Below are positions 1-16,693 of a stretch of 64,000 bases of DNA, one piece after another. Origin of the DNA: Ascaris suum. Taxonomy: Eukaryota > Nematoda > Chromadorea > Rhabditida > Ascarididae. The stretch covers positions 3,128,501 to 3,192,500 of the forward strand of contig CM024183.1 of NCBI GenBank assembly GCA_013433145.1, read 5' to 3'. The notes under the pieces were generated by a model, which was not told where the DNA came from, did no database searches, and saw only the letters and a list, made by a program, of their open reading frames with translations. The position numbers and the translations under genes were made by a program. Within the stretch, counting starts at the first letter, position 1; every line of letters begins with the position of its first letter.

Positions 1-539
1 TCCTTAGTGGTTTTATGTTAAAATGTTAAACAGGATTTTTGTTTTTAATCCTTCTAAGAGGTAGACTAGAAAGATCAAGGCGTCGGGTGTCTTTGATCGG
101 GAATTTCGCGATTATTTTTGTATTTAGTTCCTCTCAACATGAGCAACAGCTCGTTCTTAAGCGTACTAAGGTGTCCTTGAATAGCATGGTCGTTTCGTTT
201 AATGTGGCGCTTTATGATAAGTGTTGAGATGACATCATAAACTGCAACGAACTCTTCTCAGAATTTATGGATTTCTTTTTTAACAGAATAAATTCGTCGT
301 TCCTCAATTCAGCGCGAAGTGCGGTCAAACTGTCAGTATCCAGGTTTTTTCAATATATGATTAATGATGAGGATTATAAGGGAGCAAAGATTCTGCGTCT
401 TTCGATGGTTTTTTTTTTTGCTTTTCCGCCTCTCGATCATCGGTAGGCGGGGAGGAGGATGATGTTCGCTTGTTTTGTTCAATATTTCCACTTTGCATTT
501 AAGCTGCAACTTCTCATACCATGTGAATTATATTTTCAG
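1..539. other. Probable upstream intron of the RFX gene
   Basis: No frame here shows RFX-like protein, and no strong 5' splice site precedes the acceptor at 538-539. The stretch is most simply the 3' part of an intron whose preceding exon lies outside the window. The open frame at 39-227 has no recognisable content. Confidence 0.55.
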
Positions 540-2787
540 GTGCTGGCAAAATATCATGATAAACCGCTGAATATTTTGGCTGACGTGGCAAAGCAATTCC
601 TTAAAAACTGGTCATTTTATAGGTAAGCTTTTTCGTTTTTTATCATTATGGAATGCTTTTTTCGTCTCTAAACTGCATCATTATGATCTCTGCAGTGTAC
701 TGGCGAAATGCGATTTTCCATATACAGTGCTCGCGGTGCTATTTCATTGTTATTTCAACCGCTTAGCCTAAGTGCCAGCCCGTGTGAATCTTATTTAAAG
801 GCATTTGCTATTCCAATGAATGGTGGAAACTGATCTATAGGCTGGCATTGGCATTTATGAGCAGTTTATTTAGTGAACTTAGCCGCTATCAGGTTTTCTT
901 TTAGGAAATTTTGGAACGAAAAGAGGAGCTGCAATAAAAGAGGGAAGGATGGCTGAACTTTGACATGTTTATGCAAGAATGGCTGTCTTAAACACTACGT
1001 TACATTGACTGTAGTTACAATAAGTATGCAAAATTGGTTTGCTTTGTGTATTTATTTATTAATTGCAGTTCAATGATAATCCGTGATCTAACGTTACGTT
1101 CGGCACAGTCATTTGGTTCATTTCATCTAATTCGTCTCCTTTATGACGAATATTTATTGTATTTGGTTGAGTTGAGGCTTGCTAAAGCTGCCAATAAGCC
1201 GGTTATATCGATTATGGCACAGGTGCGTCAAGTATTCTCTTCTCATTTAAGCATTTCTGTTTTTCATCACTCTTTGATTGTGGTTTTTGTTGCTCTTAAT
1301 TGCTGTCGTCCTTTATTTACAATGCAAAGTTTTGTTACAATCATCTGTGGAAATTAAGGTGTATAAATCGGTCGGAGAAATTGGTTTGGTTAAATTTTGA
1401 AAGGATATAAAAGTTTGCTATGGCTGGTTTTCGATGTTCGATGAATGCATTTTTAGGCGAGGGAGATTTGTTGGCACTGCATTTATTGTTTATGGCAAAA
1501 AACAGCGTTGTAATTTGCGCCGTTATTGCAAACATCATGTCCGGAAAATGCCGGAACCGGAATGCTTTCGAAATGAAAATTCCGATGAAAAAAAAAATTA
1601 TTTCGACCCCGCAAGTTGTTGGTTTTTCTTCATGAAACGAGAAGTTGATGTAAGGAGAAATAGGCAAAGCGATAAAAGCAAGGGTGTTGCGGGAAGGGGA
1701 AAGGGTGAGAGCAGGGATGTGGTGGTAGGCGACTATACTCTTTTTCAGGGAATTTCGGTGGTTAGCTTTTCCTCCTATAAACAGTTTGACTAGTCGTAGT
1801 GATTGTGGTTGAATAGATGCTCTAATGGCTTCTGAATCAGTTTTTTCTCTCCTCAGAGCTCTAAGACAATCTGATACACCTTCGGCGTTGCAATCCTTTA
1901 TCTAGCCGTCTCTGTCCCCCTAATTTTTCTTGTTATACTGTTGAATGAAGGAATTAGAAGGAATAAAAGTGTGTGCGATTTAGAAGTGAGTTATTACAGT
2001 TATTTTGAGGTATTCCAGAAAGCTGTGTTTCAGCAATGCACGTGATCCGTTATGATTCTTTATTTGGAATAGAGGAAAGGGATAAAGGGGCGGAATGGGA
2101 TGAAAGAAGATTTGGAATCGTCGAGAGTTTTTGCTAAGACCTATTATTCAAAAGATTGTTTTTTTGAAAGTGGTACGTTGGTGAATGGACCTTTTCTCTC
2201 TCGATGGACCGTTTAAATTGCTGGCAACAATTCATGGTATTGTTTGTGCTCTTACTGATAATTTTGGTGAAGTCTTTATTGGATCTTTCTGGAATCGGAT
2301 CAGGTCATTACATCTTATATTTTCTTCTAAACCCAGTTATAGGTAATGTCACTTATGCTTTATAGAAGTTTTAGTTGCTGAAAGATTGAAAGTGGCTTAT
2401 AAAAGGATTTCCAACTTTTGCGAAATGAAGAAAGGAGGTGAAAGACGGGTTTACAATAGGAGCTTTCTAGTTATTGCTTGAATAAAACGACCATCATTAC
2501 AGACGTCGGACTCGAGTACGTGCGTGAGTAGTTCACCAACTGTGACGGTGAATTCATCACTATTGAACAGTGGAATGGGAATGATGCCTGCTCATACACA
2601 ACACGTTTTCCATACTCTTGAGAATCAGCAGGCTGTCAATATCCTCTATGTGGATGAAACATCAGGTCATCAGCATACAATCCATTACGTTGATATGGAT
2701 AACGATACACAAATGGACGCCTTGGAGCAAATCGTCCAAAGCAGTGGTCTGTTGATCTTTTATAGTAGTAAGAAAGGGGAAATCTAG
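540..2787 (+). CDS. daf-19: RFX-family transcription factor (DAF-19-like), C-terminal exons
   Basis: Partial gene; the 5' part, including the winged-helix DNA-binding domain, lies left of the window. Exons seen: 540-622 (acceptor ATTTTCAG, donor GTAAGC), 1069-1222 (acceptor AATTGCAG, donor GTGCGT) and 2503 onward (acceptor CATTACAG). Phases join cleanly: exon 1 ends with AG, and the next base T completes a Ser codon. The protein contains KNWSFYSS, then [20 protein letters not shown] and [10 protein letters not shown]. This is the signature C-terminal block of metazoan RFX proteins, part of their extended dimerisation region. RFX proteins are nuclear; DAF-19 is the nematode member and activates ciliary genes through X-box sites (family knowledge). 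The third exon reads to a TAG at 2785-2787, but a strong internal donor (GTAAGA at 2768) suggests splicing to further exons, so the true C-terminus may differ. Family call is near certain; the symbol rests on nematode origin. Confidence 0.9.
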
Positions 2788-3655
2788 TTATTTTATATAT
2801 TGTAATGTTTAGATAATGTACGGGGTATTAGAGTATCAGCGAGAGGAAATTGAAAACTGAAGGAAATGCCATGATGTGGAACAGAAATGTAATTGTGTTC
2901 GTTATACGAGAAATAGAGACCGATCAGCATAGTTTAGAGGATTTAATCACTCATAAATCGCTCAACTACTTGTTTAATCCATGAATGAAAATGTACGCTT
3001 GAATGTGGGATGACATCCTTTTTGCTAGAACGGCTCTGAGCTTGAAGTCGTTACGTTGAATTTCTTTGTTGTAAAAAATGGCAACACCGTTGTACATAGA
3101 CTTTTTTGTAAACTTTTTCCCAGATTTCTTCAAAGAGTAATTTGTTGTGCTGTTAGTGAGCAATCACATTTTGTAACAGTTGTAACTCTTCTCTCTTCCA
3201 TGAGATGAGAAATTTTTCGTGAATTGCGCACCGGTAAATTGTGAATTGTCGCAAGTCGCTGACTTAAAAAATTAGGCTCCGTCAGTAGAAGTTGTCACAT
3301 CGAGCAAAACTGCGGAGGGGATTTGGGGTGTGGGTTCGGTTTTTCCTCCTATATAAAATTTCGTGTCTTTCTTAACGGTATGGAAGTGTTGTCTTGGGGA
3401 TAATTTAAAGGTACTATGATTTGCTTTCGTTGAGCTCGCATAAAAATTTTACAGGTTTCTGTGTTATGAGGTTTTATATTTGAGTGGTTAAGAAGGTATC
3501 TGTGATCACAGATCACTCCCTTTTATTTCATGAGGAGTTGAGTAGATCATTAAGAATATTTCTTGATTATATATCCTGCTGAGAAATTTGATAACCTGCA
3601 GGTTTCTGGTGATAAGGTGATAAAATCACGATAGTTTATTGAAGATTATTTTCAG
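2788..3655. other. Proposed intron, no gene seen
   Basis: This becomes intron if the RFX gene is spliced at 2768; otherwise it is 3' UTR and intergenic sequence. The minus-strand open frame at 2966-3163 has no recognisable features. Confidence 0.45.
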
Positions 3656-6053
3656 AAATGACACTGGATGAAGTGAAAAATGACCTGAACAATCACGGTA
3701 AAGAAATCGACATTATGTGAGGCTCGGTAATGTTTCGCTTTGTGTCATAGAATGTTCTATATTTGTAATATGAAGCTGCAATTGACTGAACAACGAGCCA
3801 AGGTTTAGAAGCGAAATGCTGTGATGGTATCGTTTTGAAGGCTGCTTATAAGATGTAAGCGAATCTGTTTCAATGTGGATTTATGGAAATGTTTGGGGCG
3901 AATCGTAGCATGGTGTGAAGGTTTCTTGCCGAAAATTTATTTATTTATTATGGGGAAGAAAACGCATTGTTTCTTCGTTCAGTTAAATGTTTTCATAGGG
4001 AGATGTCAATCGTTGGCATTTAGTGATGTTTTTATTGAAAAAGTTAACTGCTATGTGGATCTCAGTTTTCGTTCTCGGAAGTTTTCTCTTTTTTTTAAAT
4101 TTTATTTCAGATATTTGTCTTTTTTCCGCTATGTCATTTATTTCTAATGGCTGCACGAAGAGTAACCGTATAGTTTGCATTCAGTTTTTCCTTTATTTTT
4201 AAAAGCAAATTTGTCTTTCTTGTTGAAGTGATGAATTTCCGCCAGTCGGAAGTGTGTTAATTGATCACTTCAGACGTTCTTGTAAAAGTTGATCTCTTAA
4301 AGGTTTTATTATTTCCTTCTGCGAACATAATGAAGTTGAGCTGACAACGTTTGAATGGCGACATTACTTTGGAGAGAAAACCTTTTTTTTTAGTAATGTC
4401 GGCAAATTGCGGAGCTCGGAAAATGTTTTTGAGGGCTGATAACGATGAATGCATTTTTCCGCTGGGGTGTCCAGTCTTTGTCGAAATTCTATTGTCTGCA
4501 AAAGATTGTGGAAATTTCTCCGGCAAGCAATCCGGAAATTTCTCCGAAGTTTTTGGGATAACCAGCTTCAACGGATGTTCCTAGTGTGATTTCCGTTTCC
4601 GCATCATGGACCTGTGCTTTTTTCATAATTAGAAGGATCGAAAGTTCATTGACTAGCATGTGTATGTCCTTGTTGTTCAACGGAGCAACGGTTTGGAAGC
4701 GTACCATCGATGCGGGCTATAAGAACAATGAGTTCTGCATGCAATGATGGAGAAGTGAAGGGATATTTTGAGTGACGTTTTGAGTAAAGTGCCATCATGT
4801 AAAATGAGCCGAATTTACAAAGTTTGAGAAGTTTTATGCATTAGCACACTCATATCCATCGAATCTTTGATCGCAAGCTGAAAAGTATCTATCTTATCGG
4901 TATTTGACGGTGTATCCATTAAATCGTATTTTCGTTCGAAAGCTTTCTGGTGCCCCATTTCAGCCTAAATTTTACATACGAAATCGGGAGCAACTTTGTT
5001 AACAATTGTCGCGCAAATGATGTCTTTTGTAGACTATACATTAAAGCTCATATTGTCGTGTTATCGTGTTGGTCAATTGATTTCTATGTGTTGCGTGTAT
5101 TGTAAATAAACACAACAGTGAATATGTTGCTTATTTCAGATGGGTTTCCTTTGAATGTTCAGGTGAGTTGCTGTGAAGTAACGCTGGATAGGTATGGTGA
5201 GCGTCTCTGAGATTTATGTTAGACAATTGGATTGCCTTCAGAAAAACGGCATTCTAATATTGCTTGGTGCGGAGGGTAATGCTGCAGAGGTTGTGATTGT
5301 CCTATCACTTCCAGTTTCCTGTGGCCAGGGAGTGAGAGATATTTGCACTTGAGGCAATCCCGTAGAAACAAGAGGGGCGCAGAAGTCGAGCAATAAAGTA
5401 AAGCGGGAAGCACCAAGGTATCTTTCCCACCGCCTCTGTGGAAATTTCCTCGATGAGACTTTCGAAGCGTAAAATCAATCATCTGTACCGGAATTTTACG
5501 CCTTTGTTGTCTGCTGTCGACGATGAAGATCGTCGTTTCCACTGGGCATCCTATGGTCGAAAAAGCGAAAGCGTCGGGGAAGGGTGAATTAACTCGCACA
5601 AAAAAGGATCAAATCACTGGGCAACTTGGTTCTCAAAAAAAAAAAAAAAAAAAGAAAGTTAAAATAACTTCACGGAGAATGGGCAGAAAAATCAAACAAA
5701 CAAACTGGACCAAAACCAAAAAAAAAGAAAGAAAAAAATCAAACTTACACATATTTAGGCAAATTGAACCAGGATGAATTGTGATTTGCGAGTTAACAAG
5801 AAATACCATTTTGGAATCGAAAGGAGATAGGGAGTCGATACATTTTTTTTTTCTTTCGAACCATCATGTCAGGGTTAGATCACGTTGAGCTGATCTAATC
5901 CTGACCTTTTCATTGTGATATGTCACTCATTGGAATTGCAGTAATTCGAATCTCTCGATGACATCAGGGTTTGCGTCGTTTTGCTTTCTCTTCATTCCCC
6001 CTCTCTCCCTCCCACCCATACCCTTTCAGATAGTATGCCTATCAGCAGCATAA
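3656..6053 (+). CDS. daf-19: Probable 3' coding exons of the RFX gene, including a 23-nt microexon
   Basis: If exon 3 of the RFX gene ends at 2767 (donor GTAAGA, phase 1), three further exons join in frame. Exon 3656-3697 has acceptor ATTTTCAG, donor GTAAAG, and encodes TLDEVKNDLNNH. Microexon 5140-5162 has acceptor TATTTCAG, donor GTGAGT, and encodes GFPLNVQ. The terminal exon from 6030 has acceptor CCTTTCAG, encodes IVCLSAA, and stops with TAA at 6051-6053. Phases match at every junction (A|AA gives Lys, G|AT gives Asp, then phase 0). An AATAAA at 6104-6109 lies about 50 nt after the stop. If the 3698 donor is not used, exon 3656 reads ...NNHGKEIDIM to a TGA at 3718-3720, giving an alternative end. 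Splice signals and phase are seen directly; membership in this gene is inferred. Confidence 0.5.
3698..5139. other. Proposed intron with overlapping unsupported frames
   Basis: Two minus-strand frames overlap at 4257-4707 and a plus frame at 4351-4584; none has a recognisable motif. A short near-direct repeat around GGAAATTTCTCC occurs twice at about 4510-4545. I see no gene that can be supported here apart from the weak candidate exon at 4815-4877. Confidence 0.35.
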
Positions 6054-6530
6054 ATCGCTAGCTGAAGAGGTTTCAGTTGGTGAGTACTGCTACAGAAGTT
6101 TCGAATAAAGAGACGATAGAGGACTCATCGTCAAGGTATTGCGGAAATTTTCGTCAGCCCTCATTAACGAGGTTTTATATTTTTGAGCCAATCACCGTCG
6201 CAGTTACCACTCGTGTTGGCGAAAGTTTTTAGTGATTCTTCGTTGTTTTTTTTCCAAACCCGCTTCAATAACATTGTATGGTAATAGTCTTGTAGTAATG
6301 AGCGATTTAAAATGCAGTCATTAAGTCGTTCATCTATTCCTCAGGAAAACTAAGTAACTTCGAGTGTAAAAGTTGCGCTTAGTTTTCCTATTTCGTTTTT
6401 TTCGATTGTTGCAATTTCCTCGTTTGCGAAATTATTTTTTGACAACGCTCACCTTCAAGGCTTCTTTGCTTCTGGCTTCCAAATTCGATGGCCATTTCAT
6501 ACGTGTTGAGCGAAGTCGTAAGTATTTCAT
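4815..6530 (-). CDS. Weak candidate two-exon small gene
   Basis: Exon 6530-6453 starts with ATG and encodes 26 residues beginning MKYLRLRSTRMKWPSN, ending at a good donor GTGAGC in phase 0. An exon at 4877-4815 follows a strong TTTTCAG acceptor, also in phase 0, and encodes LAIKDSMDMSVLMHKTSQTL before a TAA. The 46-residue product is basic at its N-terminus and matches nothing I know. It would overlap the proposed last RFX exons on the opposite strand, which weakens it. Short open frames with compatible phase also arise by chance in AT-rich DNA. Confidence 0.15.
5635..5653 (+). repeat. Poly(A) run of 19
   Basis: An uninterrupted run of 19 adenines inside a longer A/G-rich stretch (to about 5740). 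It inflates a spurious lysine-rich plus-strand frame. Confidence 0.9.
6104..6109 (+). terminator. Canonical poly(A) signal AATAAA
   Basis: This hexamer lies about 50 nt after the TAA that ends the proposed last RFX exon, a normal distance for a nematode 3' UTR. A GTGAGT donor-like site at 6080 lies between stop and signal, so a 3' UTR intron is also possible. Confidence 0.45.
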
Positions 6531-8951
6531 GCGTTGACCAACATTAACATCACGTACTAACCACATTCTTAAGCACTCATGGATGTACTATATGATGACG
6601 AAACATTGAAAAATAATGACCGTGTTTTAAGTAAAATCCTGTCTGCCTAATTTCTTTCCGACTGACCATTTTCTTTATGAGTTCTTATCATATAGGGATG
6701 CCATCTGCAATTCAGTTTTTTTTATTAACTTTTAAATGCGGGCGCAAAGCCAATTTTTTTTTAAACGAGAATGTGCATAACAGATTGGTTTCGCAGTAAG
6801 AGTTAGTTAAACGTTACTATTAATTGGCCTGTTGGTTTGAAATGCGAAACCGCATCCGTGACACCTCGCTTCGTCTCTTTTTCTAGATACTATTAAAGGC
6901 CATTGAAAACGCGTAAGTCATTAAAAGTAGTAATGCTTTTGCATGGAAAGTGAGGGTGCAGCAGTCCGTTCTAATTAGTTCATCTCTTGATGTTGCTTTC
7001 GCCTACCGATTGAAGCCGAATCGCATCAGTGATTTTATTTTTAAATACGAGAAAGAAACTGATTTTTAAATAGTTTGATTATTTTCAGTGCAAATGACGT
7101 ATAGTTGCACATTTTATTTCGTTGTTTCATTGACGTACTAATAGTTGAAACTGGCTGCTATAATTTTTCCATTGATATACCTGTATAATTTACATTGCAT
7201 TTGTCCATGTATTCTACTCGTATCGAACGGGAAGTATCTAATAATAATTGATCAACAAAGTCTTCAATGCAGGAAGCTTTGGACTAATTAGGCCTTTTAG
7301 AATTTTATTGCTGTAGGTTGTGAGTACTTGCATATTACAAAAATTAGAGATCTCTTGCTTACCTTTTACTTCAAATATGCAAAAAATGCTTTAAATGTAG
7401 GAAAAAATAACAGTCGCTTCAACCTACTGTTAATTCTGCTGAAGAATTGGCACTAGAAACAATAGATTGGATACCAGTACACAGTTTGTTTCTTTCTCAA
7501 CAAAAACTTCCACCATAGTTTTCTTCGTATAAGCTATGCTTAGAAATAATTTTTCTAGTAGTGCCTAAATTTACTGCAAAATCGACGAGTCTTGCTTGAT
7601 ATACTGAAGAATATATCCGATAATCCTGCAAATTTTGCATAATTAATGCCAAAATTCGAACTGAAGAAGGCATGGTATAAGGCAATGAGCGCGTGACATT
7701 GCTCACCAACCGCCAAAAAACATATGGTTCTCTTTTTTTTAATTTGTTGGTATAGTAATTTTCGTTGTAACTTCACAATCGTATATAAAATTTTCTATCT
7801 GCTAATCCCACAGCGTATCGCATAAACCATTCCTAATTTTAGAAGTCGCCTAAATTTCGTTCTTTTCTGGCAGAATCTTCACATTAGTAGTTCAGCTGTT
7901 TTGAGGGCCAACATCCTATATCTATCGTTATGTGCAATTAACACTGTGCTAGCTGTGCCATTACGTGATGTGTTGTATCCCACCTGTTGTTTTGTAAAAG
8001 GTTTGAAGGTTTTTTTAATGCACCTGGTGATATTGCTTCATCTGAACACCATTGTTTCCTTTTTTTTCAGTAGCATATTGCATTTCAATCTACGTAGGTT
8101 TTTTCATACTTGGAAACTGATAGAAGCGTAAAGGCAAATCCCTCAATATTTTGAAATTAAGAAAAAAGCCAGTTCTCATAAAATCAGGAAAATGAATTAA
8201 AAAGTGTCGAACACACTCATAAAGAATTTCGCTTTTCCACTTCATTTTTCCTTAATTTCAGGGAGTTGCCTTTATTTAGCTTGATTTTGGACATTCTGCG
8301 GGTGACGTGAAGGGGAAATAAATTCGGTGTTTGATTTGGTTTAGCACCTAAGGAAGGATGTTATTCTTTATATAGTTGTTGAGGTTTGCTTCACTTGAAG
8401 CAGATAAGTCGCACTCTGACTTCATATTACTCTACCTCTTAAAATGTGCATCAAATATAGTAGGTGAAGAGTCTATGATATGCAATGACATCTACATGAA
8501 AGCGAGTCGTTGTCAGCTGACAGACACAAGCCAAAAACAACTGTTGTGAGCAAAAGTCGCTTATACATATATTTGTGAGCTAAATGATCGATGAACACGA
8601 AATCACGTTAGGATTTTTTTTTTGCATTTGAATTAAAATTCATTATGCTGGTCGTTCACTCAGTTGCCAGGCCAACAAACGAAAGTAGAAAAAAATTATT
8701 CGAATATTGGTCTCCAATTTTTCAAACGGAAATCTGCTACGGCTTTCATTTAATAAAAGTTCACAGGCGTTTTACTACAATCAGGCGGAGGGAAGGGGAT
8801 GGAAGGGTTTGATTTGTGCTCTGGTTTAACAGAACGACCAGGAGGTCATCCCGCATTTATAGACCTTGCGAATGATTTCTCTTCACAAGGTCATTGGGAA
8901 TTACATTATTGGCTACAAAAAATCTACCATTATACACCTCAAAATTACTGA
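6488..8951 (+). CDS. Weak candidate three-exon small gene with a hydrophobic segment
   Basis: Exon 6488-6517 encodes MAISYVLSEV and ends at a perfect GTAAGT donor in phase 0. Exon 7874-8000 has a strong acceptor (TTTTCTGGCAG); its product includes the hydrophobic stretch ANILYLSLCAINTVLAVP. Exon 8833-8951 begins after AACAG, is phase-compatible, and encodes RPGGHPAFIDLANDFSSQ onward to a TGA. Combined length would be 91 residues with a signal-anchor-like segment. An alternative donor in exon 2 (GTAAAAG at 7994) would instead join the frame at 10351-10560. The first exon lies antisense to the minus-strand candidate exon at 6453-6530, so both are unlikely to be real. No family recognised. Confidence 0.18.
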
Positions 8952-8959
8952 TGAAACTT

Positions 8960-14560
<5,601 letters not shown>

Positions 14561-14568
14561 CGAAGCTG

Positions 14569-14576
14569 TGACGTAA
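14569..14576 (+). promoter_or_regulatory. CRE/ATF-like site upstream of the secreted-protein gene
   Basis: TGACGTAA sits about 90 nt before the ATG at 14665. It differs from the consensus CRE (TGACGTCA) by one base and resembles CREB/ATF/bZIP half-palindrome sites. Sequence match only; short sites like this also occur by chance. Confidence 0.2.
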
Positions 14577-14664
14577 ATAGGCGTGGTCAAATCGAATGTA
14601 AAGTGTGATAGGTCCATTTAAGGGCAAAAGCATTCGCTGCTTATTCGTTATTTTACCTTAACAC

Positions 14665-16693
14665 ATGATGGTTTACCACTCAGTGAAAATATCCCTCTTA
14701 TTGCTTTCTTTGGCTATTCTCTGTCAGGTTGCTTTATCCCGTCCTTATGTTGTATCTTCGACACGATATGGAGCATATCCGGCGCTAATTAGAAGGCCCC
14801 CTTATGGCGCATTCTATGAACCACCTTCACCATACTCCAATGTAAGTGATTTACTAGTTATTGATTTTAATGAGAAATTCCAAGTTGTTAGGTATGAAAC
14901 TTGCGATTTCCCAGAAATGATTAATTTATGCATTCATGTATTCATTGCTTTTAACAGTGAAAATTCAAAACAATTTTTCCGGCACCATTTCCCTTCCAGT
15001 TGAAAACCTCATCGATGCCGTTCACATAGAAGCGCAAGCAAACTTCAAGCCTGCGACGTTCCAATGAATACAGGTTAAAGACAATGGAGTTCATAAGAGC
15101 CATGGAAGATTTTAGGGAGCACCTACGGGTAAAACGCTTTTAGGCATCCTCAAGAAATGCAGTAAGAGAAAAAAGGACAAGGAAACTATATGAGAGTGCA
15201 CTGTTCCGGAATAAACCGATCATGCACAGCCTTGCGTCAATGTTCGAATTATCTGTGCTGCAAGGCATGAAGAATGCAATTTGCAATTCGTAATGACTTC
15301 TTGGCAGCCAGAAGAACATTGCTGCGTGCATTGAAAACAAGAATCAGTTATAACACCAAGCTGTACCTATTGCCAGCTGTAAAGAGAGTGCGCTTAATTA
15401 TCGAACTTAAGGAAGCACGACTTTATCGTAGGAAGTTTTAAGTAGCTGTAGAACTGACCCGTTATCATAACGATCAAGATCTTGAAGGAGTGGCAATCAT
15501 AGACAGGATCTTTTAATGACGACAAATTTTAAGGTCGTCCACAAAGATCCTTATGCTGCTCTACATATCGTCCGAGAAATCGTTCATGTATACAATAAAT
15601 AAAAGATGATTTCTTCGGAGACAAGATTTCTAGTGCTGTTCGCTCTCCGAACTTCTTTGGAATGCCAAAATGAGTAAGTAAAAGTTTATTGCTAGGCGCT
15701 TAGCAATAAACTTTGCAATGATAGCACTACAAACGTTCATGAAAGTTAACTGTTTATTAAAGTTGGCAAGAAATTCTGGCAAAACATCACTATCCTTTAC
15801 GCCTTTGAAACGAAGTCCGCAATCACATATTTTTGCCTAATCGATTTACTTACGCTTTCTTTCTTTCGATGCGTATTTCATAACATCCTCTCAGTTTGAT
15901 GCTTGAGTACAAATAAAACATCGTCGCATTTCTTTCACATACTAAACGCTTTTACTAGGTTCTAAGGAATTTTGAAAACTGTGTGTGCAGTAATCCTCAG
16001 AAAATTGTGTGAAGGCTCTTCCGTCTCCCCCTCTCTTCCTCATGGAGTAGTCATTAATGAAGAAGTTTTCAGCACCAGTAACGATACAATTTCGATTTAG
16101 ATCGTTTGTCAGAGACACATCGGTAATTCTTCTGCTGTAAGTAGGCTCACTAGTAAGATTAATAATGCCGGAATTCAAGTGAAATTTATCAAATGGATAT
16201 AAATGATTGGGTTATTTCTTGTCGTGTTTTCTTCGAGATTAGATTAAAACACCGATGGATTCGAAAATTATTGCGTAATTGAGCAGCTGGTGATAACAAT
16301 GTGAAACGAAATGTGTGAGGTGATAAGTGAAACAGTTCGATGGATTGTTCGTGCAATTATCAGTGAATTAATCCATGAACTAGGCTGAATGTTGCTAGTA
16401 CGCTTTTAGAGTCTCTCTGAATGAAATAATGGGAGCAGTCATATGCAGTATTTTCAAATACGTGTAGCCCGACGAGAAAATGTAGAAACTGATCTTTTAA
16501 TTTAGAGACTCATCTTTAATTTTAGAAGCTTCAAGCTGGCTCATTTAAATCCACTTAAATATAAAACATGAATTTATGAGAAACCAGCCCCCCATCCGTA
16601 AACATTCATAGACTTTTTTGCTCTTCGCAGCAGTCAACATTGAAGACAAATTACTCTGAAATTACTGTGGCAGTTAGAAAACGTTTAGGATGA
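14665..16693 (+). CDS. Small secreted protein with signal peptide; second exon tentative
   Basis: Exon 1 (14665-14841) begins at ATG and encodes 59 residues: a short polar N-terminus, a hydrophobic core (ISLLLLSLAILCQVALS), then the Tyr/Pro-rich RPYVVSSTRYGAYPALIRRP with an RR pair. It ends at a perfect GTAAGT donor in phase 0. The core and following ALS|RP fit an N-terminal secretion signal cleaved near residue 25. The best second exon is 16631-16693: strong acceptor GCTCTTCGCAG, phase 0, encoding QSTLKTNYSEITVAVRKRLG then TGA. Total would be 79 residues. The dibasic pairs and terminal Gly would fit a neuropeptide-like precursor, but I do not recognise the family, and the product could equally be a small secreted structural protein. 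The intervening intron holds an antisense LINE relic. Exon 1 is well supported; exon 2 is not. Confidence 0.5.
14955..15670 (-). mobile_element. Decayed CR1/Jockey-like non-LTR retrotransposon, reverse transcriptase 3' part
   Basis: On the minus strand, scattered across frames and stops, are landmarks of CR1/Jockey-type reverse transcriptase in the right order: a GIPK.FGE stretch in the place of the usual GVPQGS block (about 15625-15670), FVDDLKIC (15522-15545) corresponding to the catalytic F(A/V)DD box, then KRFTRR (15122-15139) and SLERRRLE (15043-15066), which match the usual C-terminal block. In-frame stops (for example between EDA and KRFTRR) and frame shifts show it is dead. It is more GC-rich than its flanks. 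It lies in the first intron of the secreted-protein gene, antisense to it. The 5' end, including any endonuclease domain, is not visible. Confidence 0.8.
15681..15714. repeat. Perfect 14-bp inverted repeat (hairpin)
   Basis: AAAGTTTATTGCTA at 15681-15694 is the exact reverse complement of 15701-15714; the 6-nt spacer is GGCGCT. It abuts the upstream edge of the retrotransposon relic. It could be a terminal structure of the insertion, a remnant of another element, or a chance palindrome. Confidence 0.85.

Noticed and set aside
2524..2529. GTGAGT donor-like site inside the third RFX exon
   Set aside because: The exon continues with a well-formed coding frame past it. Use as an alternative donor gives no convincing continuation.
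5219..5599. 126-residue minus-strand open frame
   Set aside because: No motif and no splice signals. It overlaps proposed RFX introns and reads as low-information sequence.
15030..15143. Plus-strand exon (KRKQTSSLRR... ending VKRF) in phase with the signal-peptide exon, resembling an RF-type peptide
   Set aside because: The minus strand of the same bases carries the C-terminal reverse-transcriptase block (SLERRRLE, KRFTRR). The plus frame is its shadow, and there is no Gly for amidation.
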